DNA from: Candidatus Sodaliphilus limicaballi
GTDB taxonomy: Bacteria > Bacteroidota > Bacteroidia > Bacteroidales > Muribaculaceae
Assembly: GCA_018065815.1 (NCBI GenBank)
Contig: JAGHSP010000234.1
Span: 1-16,216 of the forward strand
Length of the DNA: 16,216 nt
Direction of reading: 5' to 3'
Part shown: positions 7,011-16,023 of the stretch, piece by piece
Layout: each line of letters starts with the position of its first letter
Numbering within the stretch: position 1 is the stretch's first letter
Program-made: the position numbers and the translations under genes
Notes under the pieces: generated by a model
The model's input: only the letters and a program-made list of their open reading frames with translations
Told to the model about the DNA's origin: nothing
Databases searched by the model: none

Positions 7011-7454
7011 ATGACAACTATGGAAGTTAAGATAATGAACAAAGGGCCTCATGCTTTGCCACAGTATGGCACTCCGCAAAGTGCAGGCATGGATCTGCGT
7101 GCATGGCTCGACACTGCGCTCACGCTGCAACCGCTCGAGCGCGCGCTCATTCACACCGGCATCTACATGCAGCTGCCACCGGGATATGAGTGCCAAGTGC
7201 GCCCCCGCAGCGGACTGGCACTGAAACGAGGGCTCACCGTGCTCAACAGCCCCGGCACAATCGATGCCGACTACCGCGGAGAGGTGTGCGTGATTCTTGC
7301 CAACCTGGGCAATGAACCACAGACTATCGAGAACGGCGAACGCATCTGCCAGATTGTTGTTGCCAAGCACGAGACCGTGGAATGGATTCCCGTGAGCACT
7401 CTCGACGAGACCGAACGAGGCGATGGGGGATTTGGACACACTGGCACTAAATAA
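7011..7454 (+). CDS. dut: dUTP diphosphatase (dUTPase)
   Basis: Splits dUTP to dUMP and pyrophosphate, keeping uracil out of DNA and supplying dUMP for thymidylate synthesis; works as a homotrimer. 147 residues from ATG 7011, or 144 from ATG 7020 (MEVKIMNKG), which fits the usual family start slightly better. All five dUTPase motifs are present: AGMDLRA (25-31), PRSGLA (65-70), GTIDADYRGEV (82-92, Asp85 as the general base), the ERICQIVV strand (110-117), and RGDGGFGHTG (136-145), the P-loop-like C-terminal lid. First gene of a tight run with the TPR protein (13-base gap) and the DUF4292 lipoprotein. Confidence 0.97.
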   Translation: MTTMEVKIMNKGPHALPQYGTPQSAGMDLRAWLDTALTLQPLERALIHTGIYMQLPPGYECQVRPRSGLALKRGLTVLNSPGTIDADYRGEVCVILANLGNEPQTIENGERICQIVVAKHETVEWIPVSTLDETERGDGGFGHTGTK

Positions 7455-7467
7455 CACAGGACCGAAA

Positions 7468-9213
7468 ATGAGAAAAATAATATACCGACTGCTTCCATTG
7501 CTTGCTGTCATCATCACCGCAGCGCCAGCAATGATGTCGCGCGACAACACCGCTCCACAAGTGAGCAATAGCGACAAACTCAAGGCACACTACTATTTCC
7601 TTGAGGCACAGAACGAAAAGTCAAAGGGCAACACCGACGCCTACTTCGACCTGCTGCGTCGAGCACACGAGCTCGACACAACCAACACTACCTACTCTTG
7701 GCACCTGGGATACAACATGCTCACTATGGACAATGCCGTACGCAGCAATGTGCAGGTAGCTCTTGACCTGATGAAGCAACACTATGAGGCTTGCCCCGGC
7801 GACTACTACGAGACCCTTTTCTACAGCGACGCCAACATGATGCTAGGCAATCCCGGAGAAGCCTTAAAGGCCATCAAGACAATATGTGACCTCAACCCCT
7901 ACAAACCCGAGCTGCAGGTGCGTCTGGCCGATGCCTATGCACGCGTGGGCGACTTTGCCGCTTCCAACGAGACCTACGACTCTATTGCCAAACTCAACGG
8001 CAAGAGCCTGCAGATCACCACAAAGAAAGTGGGCAACTACCTCACAATGAACGACACTGCCAATGCACTGCGCGAGATGCACGAACTGCTTGCCACCGCA
8101 CCCCGAAACGTGGACTACAACATCACCATGGGCAGTGTGATGCAGCAACTGGGCATGCGCGACAGCGCCCTCACCTATCTCGACATTGCACAGCAGGCCG
8201 AACCTGACAACGGCTACACCTATCTAGCCAAGGCTAACTTCTTCATGCTCAACGGCGATTCAACGCAATATGAGCAGCAGATACATCAAGCGCTCATCAA
8301 CGAGAACCTGGGCATCGAAGACAAGATGCAACTGCTGGTGACATCGGTAAAGCAGATGATACAGAACGAAGACTCAACAGGCCGCGCCGACACGCTGTTC
8401 AACGTGCTCATCAAGCAGCACCCACACGAGGCAGTGGTGCACGAGATGTATTGCGAGTACCTCATCTACAAGAAGGACTACCAGACCGCCGCCGAGCAAC
8501 TGCAATATGCCCTCGACATCAACCCCACCGACGCCAACGGATGGCGGCAACTCATGATCGTGCAAATGATGGCCGACGACATTCCCAACGCTCTCAAAAG
8601 CGCCGAGAAAGCACTTGAATATAACCCCGACAGCCTGGAACTGTACCGCTACATCGCACCAGCCTACATGCAGATGAAGCAACTCGACAAGGCCATAGAG
8701 ACCTACAACCTGGCACTGCAGCTGGCCGACAGCACCGATGTTGAAACCATCAGCGACCTCAAGGGCGGACTGGGCGACGTGTACCAGGAAATGGGCGACA
8801 CCGAGAATGCATTTGCCCTCTACGAAGAAGCCCTGCAACTCAACCCGCTGAACGTGGGAGTCATGAACAACTACGCCTACTTCCTGTCGCTCAAAGGACA
8901 AGACCTCGACAAGGCCGAACGCATGGCTGGACTAGCAGTGAAAAGCTACCCCAACAGCGCCACCTATCTCGACACCTACGCTTGGGTATATTTCAAGAAA
9001 AAAGACTACCAACTGGCGCTAATGTATATCAGGAGCGCCATCGACAACGACGACACGCACAGTGCCGACGTCTATGACCACTACGGAGACATCCTGTTCA
9101 TGAACGGCGAACCCGACCAGGCGCTGGAACAGTGGAAAATAGCACTTGAAAAAGACCCCGACAACGAATTGATTCAAAAGAAAGTCAAACACAAAACAAT
9201 ATTCTTCGAATGA
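7468..9213 (+). CDS. Exported tetratricopeptide-repeat protein
   Basis: Function not known; TPR arrays bind proteins, and this one is probably periplasmic. 581 residues from ATG 7468, chosen because MRKIIYRLLPLLAVIITAA forms a signal peptide directly at this start; an in-frame ATG at 7423 would overlap dut by 32 bases and place 15 polar residues before the signal. The body is built from helical repeats; TPR-like units with the usual N-P or D-P turn are easiest to see in the C-terminal half (YALDINPTD, ALEYNPDS, ALQLNPLN, ALEKDPDN), together with Y-x-x-A-L/Y-x-x-Y patterns. The C-terminus ends FFE. The gene overlaps the next by ATGA, so the two are probably made together. The pair TPR protein plus DUF4292 lipoprotein after dut is a familiar arrangement in Bacteroidales, pointing to an envelope role. 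Confidence 0.88.
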   Translation: MRKIIYRLLPLLAVIITAAPAMMSRDNTAPQVSNSDKLKAHYYFLEAQNEKSKGNTDAYFDLLRRAHELDTTNTTYSWHLGYNMLTMDNAVRSNVQVALDLMKQHYEACPGDYYETLFYSDANMMLGNPGEALKAIKTICDLNPYKPELQVRLADAYARVGDFAASNETYDSIAKLNGKSLQITTKKVGNYLTMNDTANALREMHELLATAPRNVDYNITMGSVMQQLGMRDSALTYLDIAQQAEPDNGYTYLAKANFFMLNGDSTQYEQQIHQALINENLGIEDKMQLLVTSVKQMIQNEDSTGRADTLFNVLIKQHPHEAVVHEMYCEYLIYKKDYQTAAEQLQYALDINPTDANGWRQLMIVQMMADDIPNALKSAEKALEYNPDSLELYRYIAPAYMQMKQLDKAIETYNLALQLADSTDVETISDLKGGLGDVYQEMGDTENAFALYEEALQLNPLNVGVMNNYAYFLSLKGQDLDKAERMAGLAVKSYPNSATYLDTYAWVYFKKKDYQLALMYIRSAIDNDDTHSADVYDHYGDILFMNGEPDQALEQWKIALEKDPDNELIQKKVKHKTIFFE

Positions 9214-10073
9214 AAAAGTACATCCTCATCATAGCCATCGCCCTGCAAGCGGCAGCGCTCGCAGCATGCGGCTCGGCTAAAAAAGCCGTGAACCCCGACT
9301 CTACAACCGTCACCACAACACCGGCAGCCCCAGGCAGCGACAGCAAGCGCGCCCAGATGATCGCCTCGACCTTCGGGGCATGGCAGTCGATGCAATGCAA
9401 CGGCACACTGTCGCTGGGTGGCAAGAAATCTATTTCAAGCAGCGTAAACGTGCGCATGCAGCGCGACAAGTTCATCAGCATCTCACTGCGTCCCATCCTG
9501 GGCATCGAAGTGGGACGCATGGTGTTTACCGGCGACTCGGTGTATATCGTCGACAAAGTGCACCGCCAGTATATTGCCGAGAATGTCGATGTGTTCATCA
9601 ACGGCCTGCCGGCCAACGTGGGCACACTCCAAGACATATTCCTGGGCCGAGCATTCACCATCGAGGGCGGGACTTTCAACCAATCGAGCACAAAGAATGC
9701 AGTAGCATCGGTAAGCAACAACGTTGTGACCCTCACCCCGGTCAAAACCGTAAAAGGATTTGCCTACGACTTCAAGTTTGACGACAAGAACATCATCAAG
9801 GCTCTCACAGTCACTCCCGAGGGAGCCAAGGAGACAACCTACCAGGTTGACTATGACGACGTGCGCAAGACCGTGGCTGGCAATGTGGCACACTCGCTCT
9901 GCATCGAGGGCACAATGAAAGGCAACGCGCTCAAGCTGAAACTCTCTTACAACAACATCAGCTGGAACCAGAACGTGACTGCCGACACGTCAATCCCCTC
10001 AGGCTACAAACGTGTGACAGCCGACAAGCTTGACAGCCTGCTTGGCGGAGGTGACGACGAGAAACAGAAGTAA
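9210..10073 (+). CDS. DUF4292-family lipoprotein
   Basis: Probable outer-membrane or periplasm-facing lipoprotein of unknown role. 287 residues. MKKYILIIAIALQAAALAAC is a lipoprotein signal with lipobox LAAC, lipidated at Cys20. The mature part begins with a Ser/Thr/Pro-rich linker (about 21-50) followed by a domain rich in beta strands: FGAWQSMQCNGTLSL, SISLRPILGIEVGRMVFTGDSVYIVD and FINGLPANVGTLQDIFLG are the kind of pattern seen in LolA/LolB-like barrels, which is why a role in lipoprotein or lipid handling is possible (inference from pattern only). The start overlaps the TPR gene stop (ATGA), implying translational coupling. The end is rich in charged residues (GGDDEKQK). Confidence 0.82.
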   Translation: MKKYILIIAIALQAAALAACGSAKKAVNPDSTTVTTTPAAPGSDSKRAQMIASTFGAWQSMQCNGTLSLGGKKSISSSVNVRMQRDKFISISLRPILGIEVGRMVFTGDSVYIVDKVHRQYIAENVDVFINGLPANVGTLQDIFLGRAFTIEGGTFNQSSTKNAVASVSNNVVTLTPVKTVKGFAYDFKFDDKNIIKALTVTPEGAKETTYQVDYDDVRKTVAGNVAHSLCIEGTMKGNALKLKLSYNNISWNQNVTADTSIPSGYKRVTADKLDSLLGGGDDEKQK

Positions 10074-10103
10074 GCCAGTGCGGCAATTTACTGCGGCAAT
10101 TAG

Positions 10104-10134
10104 TTGCCACATACACAAAAATAGATTAACTTTG
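10104..10134 (+). promoter_or_regulatory. Promoter of the DUF362 gene, Bacteroidota type
   Basis: TTG (10104-10106), a 20-base spacer and TAACTTTG (10127-10134) fit the consensus, 26 bases before the ATG. The -33 box lies in a small inverted repeat, GGCAA (10095-10099) / TTGCC (10104-10108). Two direct copies of TGCGGCAATT (10079-10088 and 10092-10101) sit just upstream. No classic terminator is seen after the DUF4292 gene. Confidence 0.7.
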
Positions 10135-10159
10135 CATATAGAAAAAATATAATAGCATC

Positions 10160-11155
10160 ATGATGAAAAAATCATTCTTCTCAATAGCTATGGCAATGGC
10201 TGCTTTTGTCGCTGTGGGTCAGGACAAAACGCCTGTTGTGTATTTCACCCGCGACATCTCCCCCGAGGGACTCGTGCGCATCTATCACGCGCTGGGCGTT
10301 GAGGCCACCGGCCGTGTGGCAGTGAAAATCAGCACCGGCGAGGGCGGCAACAACCACTACCTCAAGCCCACGCTCATACGCGACCTCATCGACGAGGTGG
10401 GCGGCACCATCGTGGAGTGCAACACTGCCTATGGAGGCACCCGGCAGGACATCAACAAGCACTGGGAAACAATCCATGAGCATGGGTTTGACAGCATTGC
10501 GGCAGTCGATATCATGGACCAGTACGGACAGATGCGCATCCCCACACAGGACAAGAAGCACCTCAAATATGACATCGTGGGCGACCACCTTGCCAACTAT
10601 GACTTCATGATCAACCTAGCCCACTTCAAGGGACACGCCATGGGCGGTTTCGGCGGAGTGCTCAAGAACGCATCTATCGGCGTGGCATCGAGCGAGGGCA
10701 AAGCCTATATCCACACCGCAGGCAAGACCAGCGACCTGAGCAAAGCATGGTCACGCGAATACCTCGCCGCAGGTCCCACCCAGGACCTCTTCCTCGAGTC
10801 AATGGCAGCGGCAGCACAGGCTGTGCACAACTACATGCACGGCAAGGTGCTCTACATCAACGTGATGAACAACATGAGCGTGGACTGTGACTGCGACGGC
10901 ACACCCGAGGCCCCCGAAATCAAGGACATGGGCATCATGGCTAGCCTCGACCCCGTGGCCGTTGATCAGGCCTGCCTCGACATGGTGTTCCAGCACAAAG
11001 GCACCAAGGGCGACGACAACAAGCCCCTTGTCAACCGCATCAACCGCCAGCACGGCACGTATATCACCGACTACGCGCAGCAGATAGGGCTCGGTTCTAA
11101 GGAATATTACCTTGTCAACCTCGACCTGCGCATGCCAACTCCCGCCACCAAGTAA
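10160..11155 (+). CDS. Exported DUF362-domain protein
   Basis: Function unknown; the family includes proteins linked to iron-sulfur ferredoxins, but no ferredoxin domain is present here. 331 residues from ATG 10160 (ATG ATG; the second codon is an equal choice). The N-terminus MMKKSFFSIAMAMAAFVAVGQ is a signal peptide, so the protein is probably periplasmic. The DUF362 core follows: VAVKISTGEGGNNHYLKP (about 53-70), the YGGTRQD region, FMINLAHFKGHAMGGFGGVLKN (about 150-171), and VDCDCDGTPEAPEIKDMGIMASLDPVAVDQACLD (about 240-273) with three Cys that could bind metal. Its own promoter precedes it; the DUF4105 gene follows after 34 bases without a clear terminator, so the two may be co-transcribed. 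Confidence 0.83.
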   Translation: MMKKSFFSIAMAMAAFVAVGQDKTPVVYFTRDISPEGLVRIYHALGVEATGRVAVKISTGEGGNNHYLKPTLIRDLIDEVGGTIVECNTAYGGTRQDINKHWETIHEHGFDSIAAVDIMDQYGQMRIPTQDKKHLKYDIVGDHLANYDFMINLAHFKGHAMGGFGGVLKNASIGVASSEGKAYIHTAGKTSDLSKAWSREYLAAGPTQDLFLESMAAAAQAVHNYMHGKVLYINVMNNMSVDCDCDGTPEAPEIKDMGIMASLDPVAVDQACLDMVFQHKGTKGDDNKPLVNRINRQHGTYITDYAQQIGLGSKEYYLVNLDLRMPTPATK

Positions 11156-11189
11156 ACGCGTGGCACACTATTTGCTATATTTAAAGTAA

Positions 11190-12335
11190 ATGAGACGATT
11201 TGATTACATACTCCTGTTAATGTCTTTTGCGCTCACGGTGCAAGCCGTGCAAGCGCAAAACGATTCCGTCTCGGTCAAACTCGTCACTTTAAGCCCTGGC
11301 GATGAAGTATTCTCGGTGTTCGGACACAGCGAGGTGCGCGTCACCTGGGAAGGTAACGACCTGTATTTCAACTACGGAGTCTTTGACTTTGACGAGCCCA
11401 ATTTCTTGCTCAAGTTTGTGCTGGGCAACGCCGACTATATGTGCGTGGCCATGCCCAAGCAATTTGCCCACATCGGCCTCGACGGCCGACGCATGGTGGA
11501 GCAAGACCTCAATCTCACCCAGGAGCAAGCCATCAAGGTGCGCAACCACTTGCTCAACAACATCCATCCGCTCAACAGTAAATACCGTTATAAATACCTA
11601 GGCGACAACTGTGCAACCCGCACACGCGACATCCTGGAGAACTTCACCGACTCGCTGCAATACCCTGCCATGACCGACACTGTCACCTATCGTGACATGT
11701 TGGCAGACTGCACCCGCAATTTCCCGTGGGAGCACTTCGGCATCGACCTTCTATTGGGGGCCGACGTGGACACGGTGATTACCATTCGCCAGCAGATGTT
11801 CATGCCCATGGCCATGATGAAAGTCATGGCAGATGCCACCGTGATGCGCGACGGCAAGCGCGTTCCGCTTGTCACAGCCACCCACACCGAGATTGAAGCC
11901 AACGACGTGGTCGATTCAATCAACTGGGTAACGCACCCTCTCACCATCGCCCTTATCTTCCTGGCGCTGGTGACTGCCGTTACCATTGCCGACCTCAAGC
12001 GTCACACCGTGAGCCGGTGGCTCGACTTCGGCGTCTGCACAGTCTATTCAATGGCTGGTTCCATATTGTTCTTCCTCATGTTTGTCTGCGACCGAGAAGC
12101 AACATTCCCCAACTACAACGCATTGTGGGTCAACATGTTCTACTTCATCCCGCTGGCACTCATGTGGAGCCGCCGCACCCGCAAGGCACTCCGTTACTAC
12201 TACATGGCTAACGGCCTGGTTGTAGCACTCACCATCATCGCTTGGCCTGTGATTCCACAGGTGGCCAACGTAGCGGCTTTCCCGCTCATGATCGTTCCCG
12301 TGCTCAGGGCCATAGCACACATGCGGGCAAAATAA
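11190..12335 (+). CDS. DUF4105-domain protein with membrane C-terminus
   Basis: Function unknown. 381 residues. MRRFDYILLLMSFALTVQAVQAQ is a signal peptide. The DUF4105 domain (about 30-230) contains FGHS (His46) followed 95 residues later by LGDNCATR (Cys141). A conserved His before an N-C pair is the order seen in circularly permuted papain-like (NlpC/P60- or LRAT-like) enzymes, so a Cys-His hydrolase or acyltransferase active site facing the periplasm is possible; this is inference from motif order. The C-terminal part (about 248-378) has five hydrophobic segments (for example LTIALIFLALVTAVTIA, MAGSILFFLMFV, MFYFIPLALMW, GLVVALTIIAWPVI) and ends in a short basic tail. Confidence 0.82.
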   Translation: MRRFDYILLLMSFALTVQAVQAQNDSVSVKLVTLSPGDEVFSVFGHSEVRVTWEGNDLYFNYGVFDFDEPNFLLKFVLGNADYMCVAMPKQFAHIGLDGRRMVEQDLNLTQEQAIKVRNHLLNNIHPLNSKYRYKYLGDNCATRTRDILENFTDSLQYPAMTDTVTYRDMLADCTRNFPWEHFGIDLLLGADVDTVITIRQQMFMPMAMMKVMADATVMRDGKRVPLVTATHTEIEANDVVDSINWVTHPLTIALIFLALVTAVTIADLKRHTVSRWLDFGVCTVYSMAGSILFFLMFVCDREATFPNYNALWVNMFYFIPLALMWSRRTRKALRYYYMANGLVVALTIIAWPVIPQVANVAAFPLMIVPVLRAIAHMRAK

Positions 12336-12390
12336 TCACTTACATTGCAAAAAACCACTGCAACACAACGTTTTTCTCAAGAAAAATGCG

Positions 12391-12398
12391 TATCTTTG
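12391..12398 (+). promoter_or_regulatory. Probable -7 box of secA
   Basis: TATCTTTG fits TAnnTTTG and lies 45 bases before the secA ATG, with a very A-rich leader. No TTG is found at the -33 distance. A near-perfect palindrome TTTTTCT-CA-AGAAAAA (12371-12386) lies directly upstream and might act as an operator or a weak end of the DUF4105 transcript. Confidence 0.6.
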
Positions 12399-12443
12399 TG
12401 GATATTTGCAAATTGAACAAAAAAACAAAAAACAATACATATT

Positions 12444-15400
12444 ATGGGACTATTTGACCTTATCAAAAACGTCTTTGGCGACAAATCGACACGCGACATG
12501 CGCAAGATCAAACCTATCATCGAGCAGATCAAGGCTGCATACCCCGAGATAGAGCAACTCTCTAACGACGGACTGCGCCAGCGCACCGCCGACATTCGCC
12601 AGCAACTGCAAGACGCCGTAAAGGACAAACGCGACGAGATTGCAAGCATCAAGGCTAAAATCGAAACTCTTGAATACGAAGAACGCGAACCCCTGTGGGA
12701 GCGCATCGACAAGATTGAGAAAGAAGTGCTCGAAATCCTCGAGGACGAACTCAACAAGGTGCTGCCTCAGGTGTTCTCTATCGTGAAAGAAACAGCCAAG
12801 CGCTTCTCACAGAACGAAGTTATTGAAGTCACTGCCACCGACATGGATCGCGACTTGTGCGCACAGGGCAAAGACTTCGTCACCATCGAGGGCGACAAGG
12901 CTTACTACAAGAACCACTGGATTGCCGGCGGCAACGACACCGTGTGGAACATGGTTCACTACGACGTGCAGCTCATAGGCGGCACTGTGCTCCACCAAGG
13001 CAAGATTTCAGAGATGGCTACCGGTGAAGGTAAGACCCTCGTGGCTACCCTTCCCGTGTTCCTCAACGCACTCACCGGCAACGGCGTGCACGTGGTCACC
13101 GTCAACGACTACCTCGCAAAGCGTGACTCGGAGTGGATGGGACCGCTCTACATGTTCCATGGCCTCACCGTGGCTTGCATCGACAAGACTCAACCCAACT
13201 CGCCCGAACGACGCGCCGCTTACCAGTGCGACATCACATTCGGCACTAACAACGAGTTCGGTTTCGACTACCTGCGCGACAACATGGCCATGCGCCCCGA
13301 GGACATGGTGCAGCGCGCACACAACTACGCTATCGTCGATGAGGTCGATTCAGTGCTTATCGACGACGCCCGCACACCGCTCATCATCTCTGGCCCCATC
13401 CCCCGCGGCGAGGACCAGATGTTCGATACTTTCAAACCCAATGTTGAGCGCCTCTACAACGCTCAACGCAAACTCGTCACCTCGCTTCTGGCCGATGCCA
13501 AGCGCATGATGGCAAGCGACGACGAGAACACCGTGAAGGAAGGCACACTGCTGCTCTTCCGCGCTCACAAGGGTCTGCCCAAGTACAAGCCTCTCATCAA
13601 GTTCCTCAGCGAGGAAGGCGTGAAGGCATTGATGCTTAAGACCGAGGCTCACTACATGCAGGACAACAACCGCGAGATGCACATCGTCACCGATCCGCTG
13701 TACTTCGTCATCGAGGAGCAGAACAACACCATCGAGATTACCGATAACGGTATCGACGTGCTCACACAGGGTACCGACGACCCAACATTCTTCGTGCTCC
13801 CCGACATCGCTTCACAGCTCTCGGCAGTGACCAACGAGCAGATAAGCGACGAAGAGAAAGTGGCAAAGAAGGACGCCCTGCTCCAGAACTACTCTATCAA
13901 GAGCGAACGCGTGCACACCGTCACACAGCTGCTCAAGGCCTACGCCCTGTTTAACAACAACGAGGAGTACATCGTGACCCCCGAGGGCGAAGTGAAGATC
14001 GTCGATGAGCAGACCGGCCGCATCATGGAAGGCCGCCGTTACAGCGATGGTCTGCACCAAGCTATCGAAGCCAAGGAAGGCGTGAACGTGCAGGCTGCAA
14101 CACAGACCTTTGCAACCATCACGCTGCAGAACTACTTCCGCATGTACCACAAGCTCGCAGGTATGACCGGTACTGCCGAGACCGAGGCTGGTGAGTTCTG
14201 GGACATCTACAAACTCGATGTAGTGACCATCCCCACTAACCGCCCCGTGCTGCGCAACGACATGCCCGACCGCGTATATAAAACCGAGAAAGAAAAGTTC
14301 AACGCAGTAATCGTCGAGATTGAGAAGATGCGCGACATGGGACGCCCCGTGCTCGTGGGTACAACATCAGTCGAAATCTCCGAGAAACTGAGCCGCATGC
14401 TCAACCTGCGCCACATCCCCCACCAGGTGCTCAACGCTAAACTGCACCAGAAGGAGGCCGACATCGTGGCACAAGCCGGACGCTCAATCGACGGCAAGGG
14501 CGTCGTTACCATCGCTACCAACATGGCAGGTCGTGGTACCGACATCAAGCTCACCCCCGAGGTTAAGGAAGCCGGTGGCCTTGCCATCATAGGCACCGAG
14601 CGCCACGAGAGCCGCCGCGTCGACCGCCAGCTGCGTGGTCGTGCAGGACGTCAGGGCGACCCCGGGTCTTCTGTGTTCTACGTGTCGTTTGAAGACAAGG
14701 TAATGCGCCTCTTCGCTAGCGAGAACATCGTTAAGGTGCTTGACAAACTCGGTCTCAAGGACGGCGAAGCCATCGAGTCTAAAATGGTGACCAACAGCAT
14801 CGAGAAAGCACAGAAACGCGTCGAGGAGAACCACTTCGGTGTGCGTAAGCACCTCCTTGAATATGACGACGTGATGAACGAGCAGCGCAAGGTTATCTAC
14901 ACTCGCCGCCACCACGCAGTCATGGGAGAGCGCATCGGCATCGATGTGATCAACACCCTGCACGACGGTGTAGAAGACCTCGTGATGCAGTTTGCAGGCG
15001 ACCAGTATGATGACTTCAGCAATGCCGTGATGATGAGATTCGCTGTCGAGCCTCCATTCGGCAAGGACGAATACCGCCACATGGACAACAACAAGAAGAT
15101 TGACCAACTCTTCGACAAGGTTCTCAAGTCATTCAATAGCAAGATGTCTAAATTGAGCGAGGTGGCAAACCCCGTGATCCAGAATATCGTCGCACAGCAG
15201 CTCGAGAGCGGTGTGGAGCCCCAGGGCATCATCCGCGTTCCCATCACCGACGGACGTCGCACCTATGGCATCGCCATCAGCATCAAGGAAGCATACGAGA
15301 CCGGCTGCAAGTCGCTTGAAAAAGCATGGCAAAAGGCTGTGATGCTCCTCACCATCGACGAGAACTGGAAAGAACACCTGCGCGAGATGGACCAGTTGAA

Positions 15401-15806
15401 GCAATCAGTACAAAACGCTAGCTACGAGCAGAAGGATCCCCTCGTGATTTACAAGACCGAGGCATTCAATATGTTCTAGGGCATGGTGGGCGACATGAAC
15501 GGCAAGACATCAGGCATCCTCATGCGTGGTCAGATTCCCGTTCAGGTCGAGGAAAACCAACCCACAGTGCAACAGCGCGAAATGCCCGAGCAGCCCAAGC
15601 AGCAGTACTCTGAAAACCGCGGACAGGACCAAGAGGACGCTATCGCTGCCAATGCCGAGGCACAACGCCGTGCTGCGCAAGGCGCATCACAAAACCGCCC
15701 GCAGCGCACCCAGCCCATCATTGCAGCTCCCCGCGTGGGACGCAACGATCCCTGTCCCTGCGGCAGCGGCAAGAAATACAAGCAATGCCACGGACGAGGA
15801 CTCTAA
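12444..15806 (+). CDS. secA: Preprotein translocase ATPase SecA, interrupted by an in-frame amber codon
   Basis: Motor ATPase that drives unfolded preproteins through SecYEG. Read from ATG 12444 to TAA 15804-15806 it has 1,120 codons, the normal length for Bacteroidota SecA, but codon 1012 (15477-15479) is TAG. Before the stop (1,011 residues): N-terminal region with a charged helical insert (about 48-100), Walker A MATGEGKT (191-198), Walker B region DEVDSVLIDD (299-308), preprotein cross-linking domain, second motor domain with MAGRGTDIKL and QLRGRAGRQGDPG (about 729-741), and helical scaffold ending WKEHLREMDQLKQSV (from about 975) and YKTEAFNMF. After the stop the same frame continues GMVGDMNGKTSGILMRGQIPV, a Gln-rich linker, and CPCGSGKKYKQCHG with zinc ligands Cys1104, Cys1106, Cys1115 and His1116. 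All motor motifs are intact. The stop would remove the last part of the scaffold helix and the SecB/ribosome-binding zinc tail. It could be a sequencing error, new mutation or read-through. Confidence 0.93.
15477..15479 (+). other. In-frame amber stop inside secA
   Basis: TAG follows ATG-TTC and precedes GGC-ATG. It is one base away from CAG (Gln), AAG (Lys) or GAG (Glu), any of which is plausible at this helix position. No in-frame stop occurs in the following 108 codons. Confidence 0.97.
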
Positions 15807-15835
15807 TCCTCTACACAAGAGCATAACACCTAAAT

Positions 15836-15876
15836 AGCGATGCAATCCTCGTCTTGGGGATTGCATCGCTTTTGTT
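15836..15876 (+). terminator. Rho-independent terminator of secA
   Basis: A 15-pair stem, AGCGATGCAATCC (15836-15848) with GGATTGCATCGCT (15858-15870) plus two closing pairs, loop 15851-15855, followed by TTTTGTT. It lies 30 bases after the final TAA at 15804-15806, that is, after the SEC-C part and not after the amber codon. Confidence 0.88.
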
Positions 15877-15883
15877 ATCTTTG
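15854..15883 (+). promoter_or_regulatory. Promoter candidate overlapping the secA terminator
   Basis: TTG (15854-15856) in the terminator loop, a 19-base spacer and TATCTTTG (15876-15883) fit the Bacteroidota consensus. Transcription would start near 15890 and run right into DNA that holds no gene in this window. Confidence 0.55.
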
Positions 15884-15951
15884 TCAACTATATAGCAACA
15901 ACCTTTTTGCGGACTCCCCGCGCAGATCTCACTGAACTCACTGATTTTTTT

Positions 15952-15979
15952 CATTGAAAATTATTGTTGTCCGGTAAAA
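15952..15979 (+). repeat. Dispersed 28-base motif, copy 2
   Basis: CATTG-N4-TTATTGTTGTCCGGTAAAA, ungapped match (23 of 28) to 6873-6900. A CACTGAA heptamer lies upstream of both copies (15930-15936 and 6839-6845), at different distances. Confidence 0.6.
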
Positions 15980-16023
15980 AAAGAAAATATCTTTATTATG
16001 ATTTTTATGCTTATTTTCAGTGT

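Noticed and set aside
7423..7467. Earlier ATG for the TPR protein
   Set aside because: It overlaps dut and puts polar residues before a clear signal peptide; ATG 7468 fits better.
10079..10108. Terminator after the DUF4292 gene
   Set aside because: The GGCAA/TTGCC stem is only five pairs and no T run follows.
15483..15806. Independent 107-residue SEC-C protein
   Set aside because: The frame is exactly that of secA and the sequence matches the SecA C-terminus, so it is annotated as part of secA; reinitiation is kept only as a possibility.
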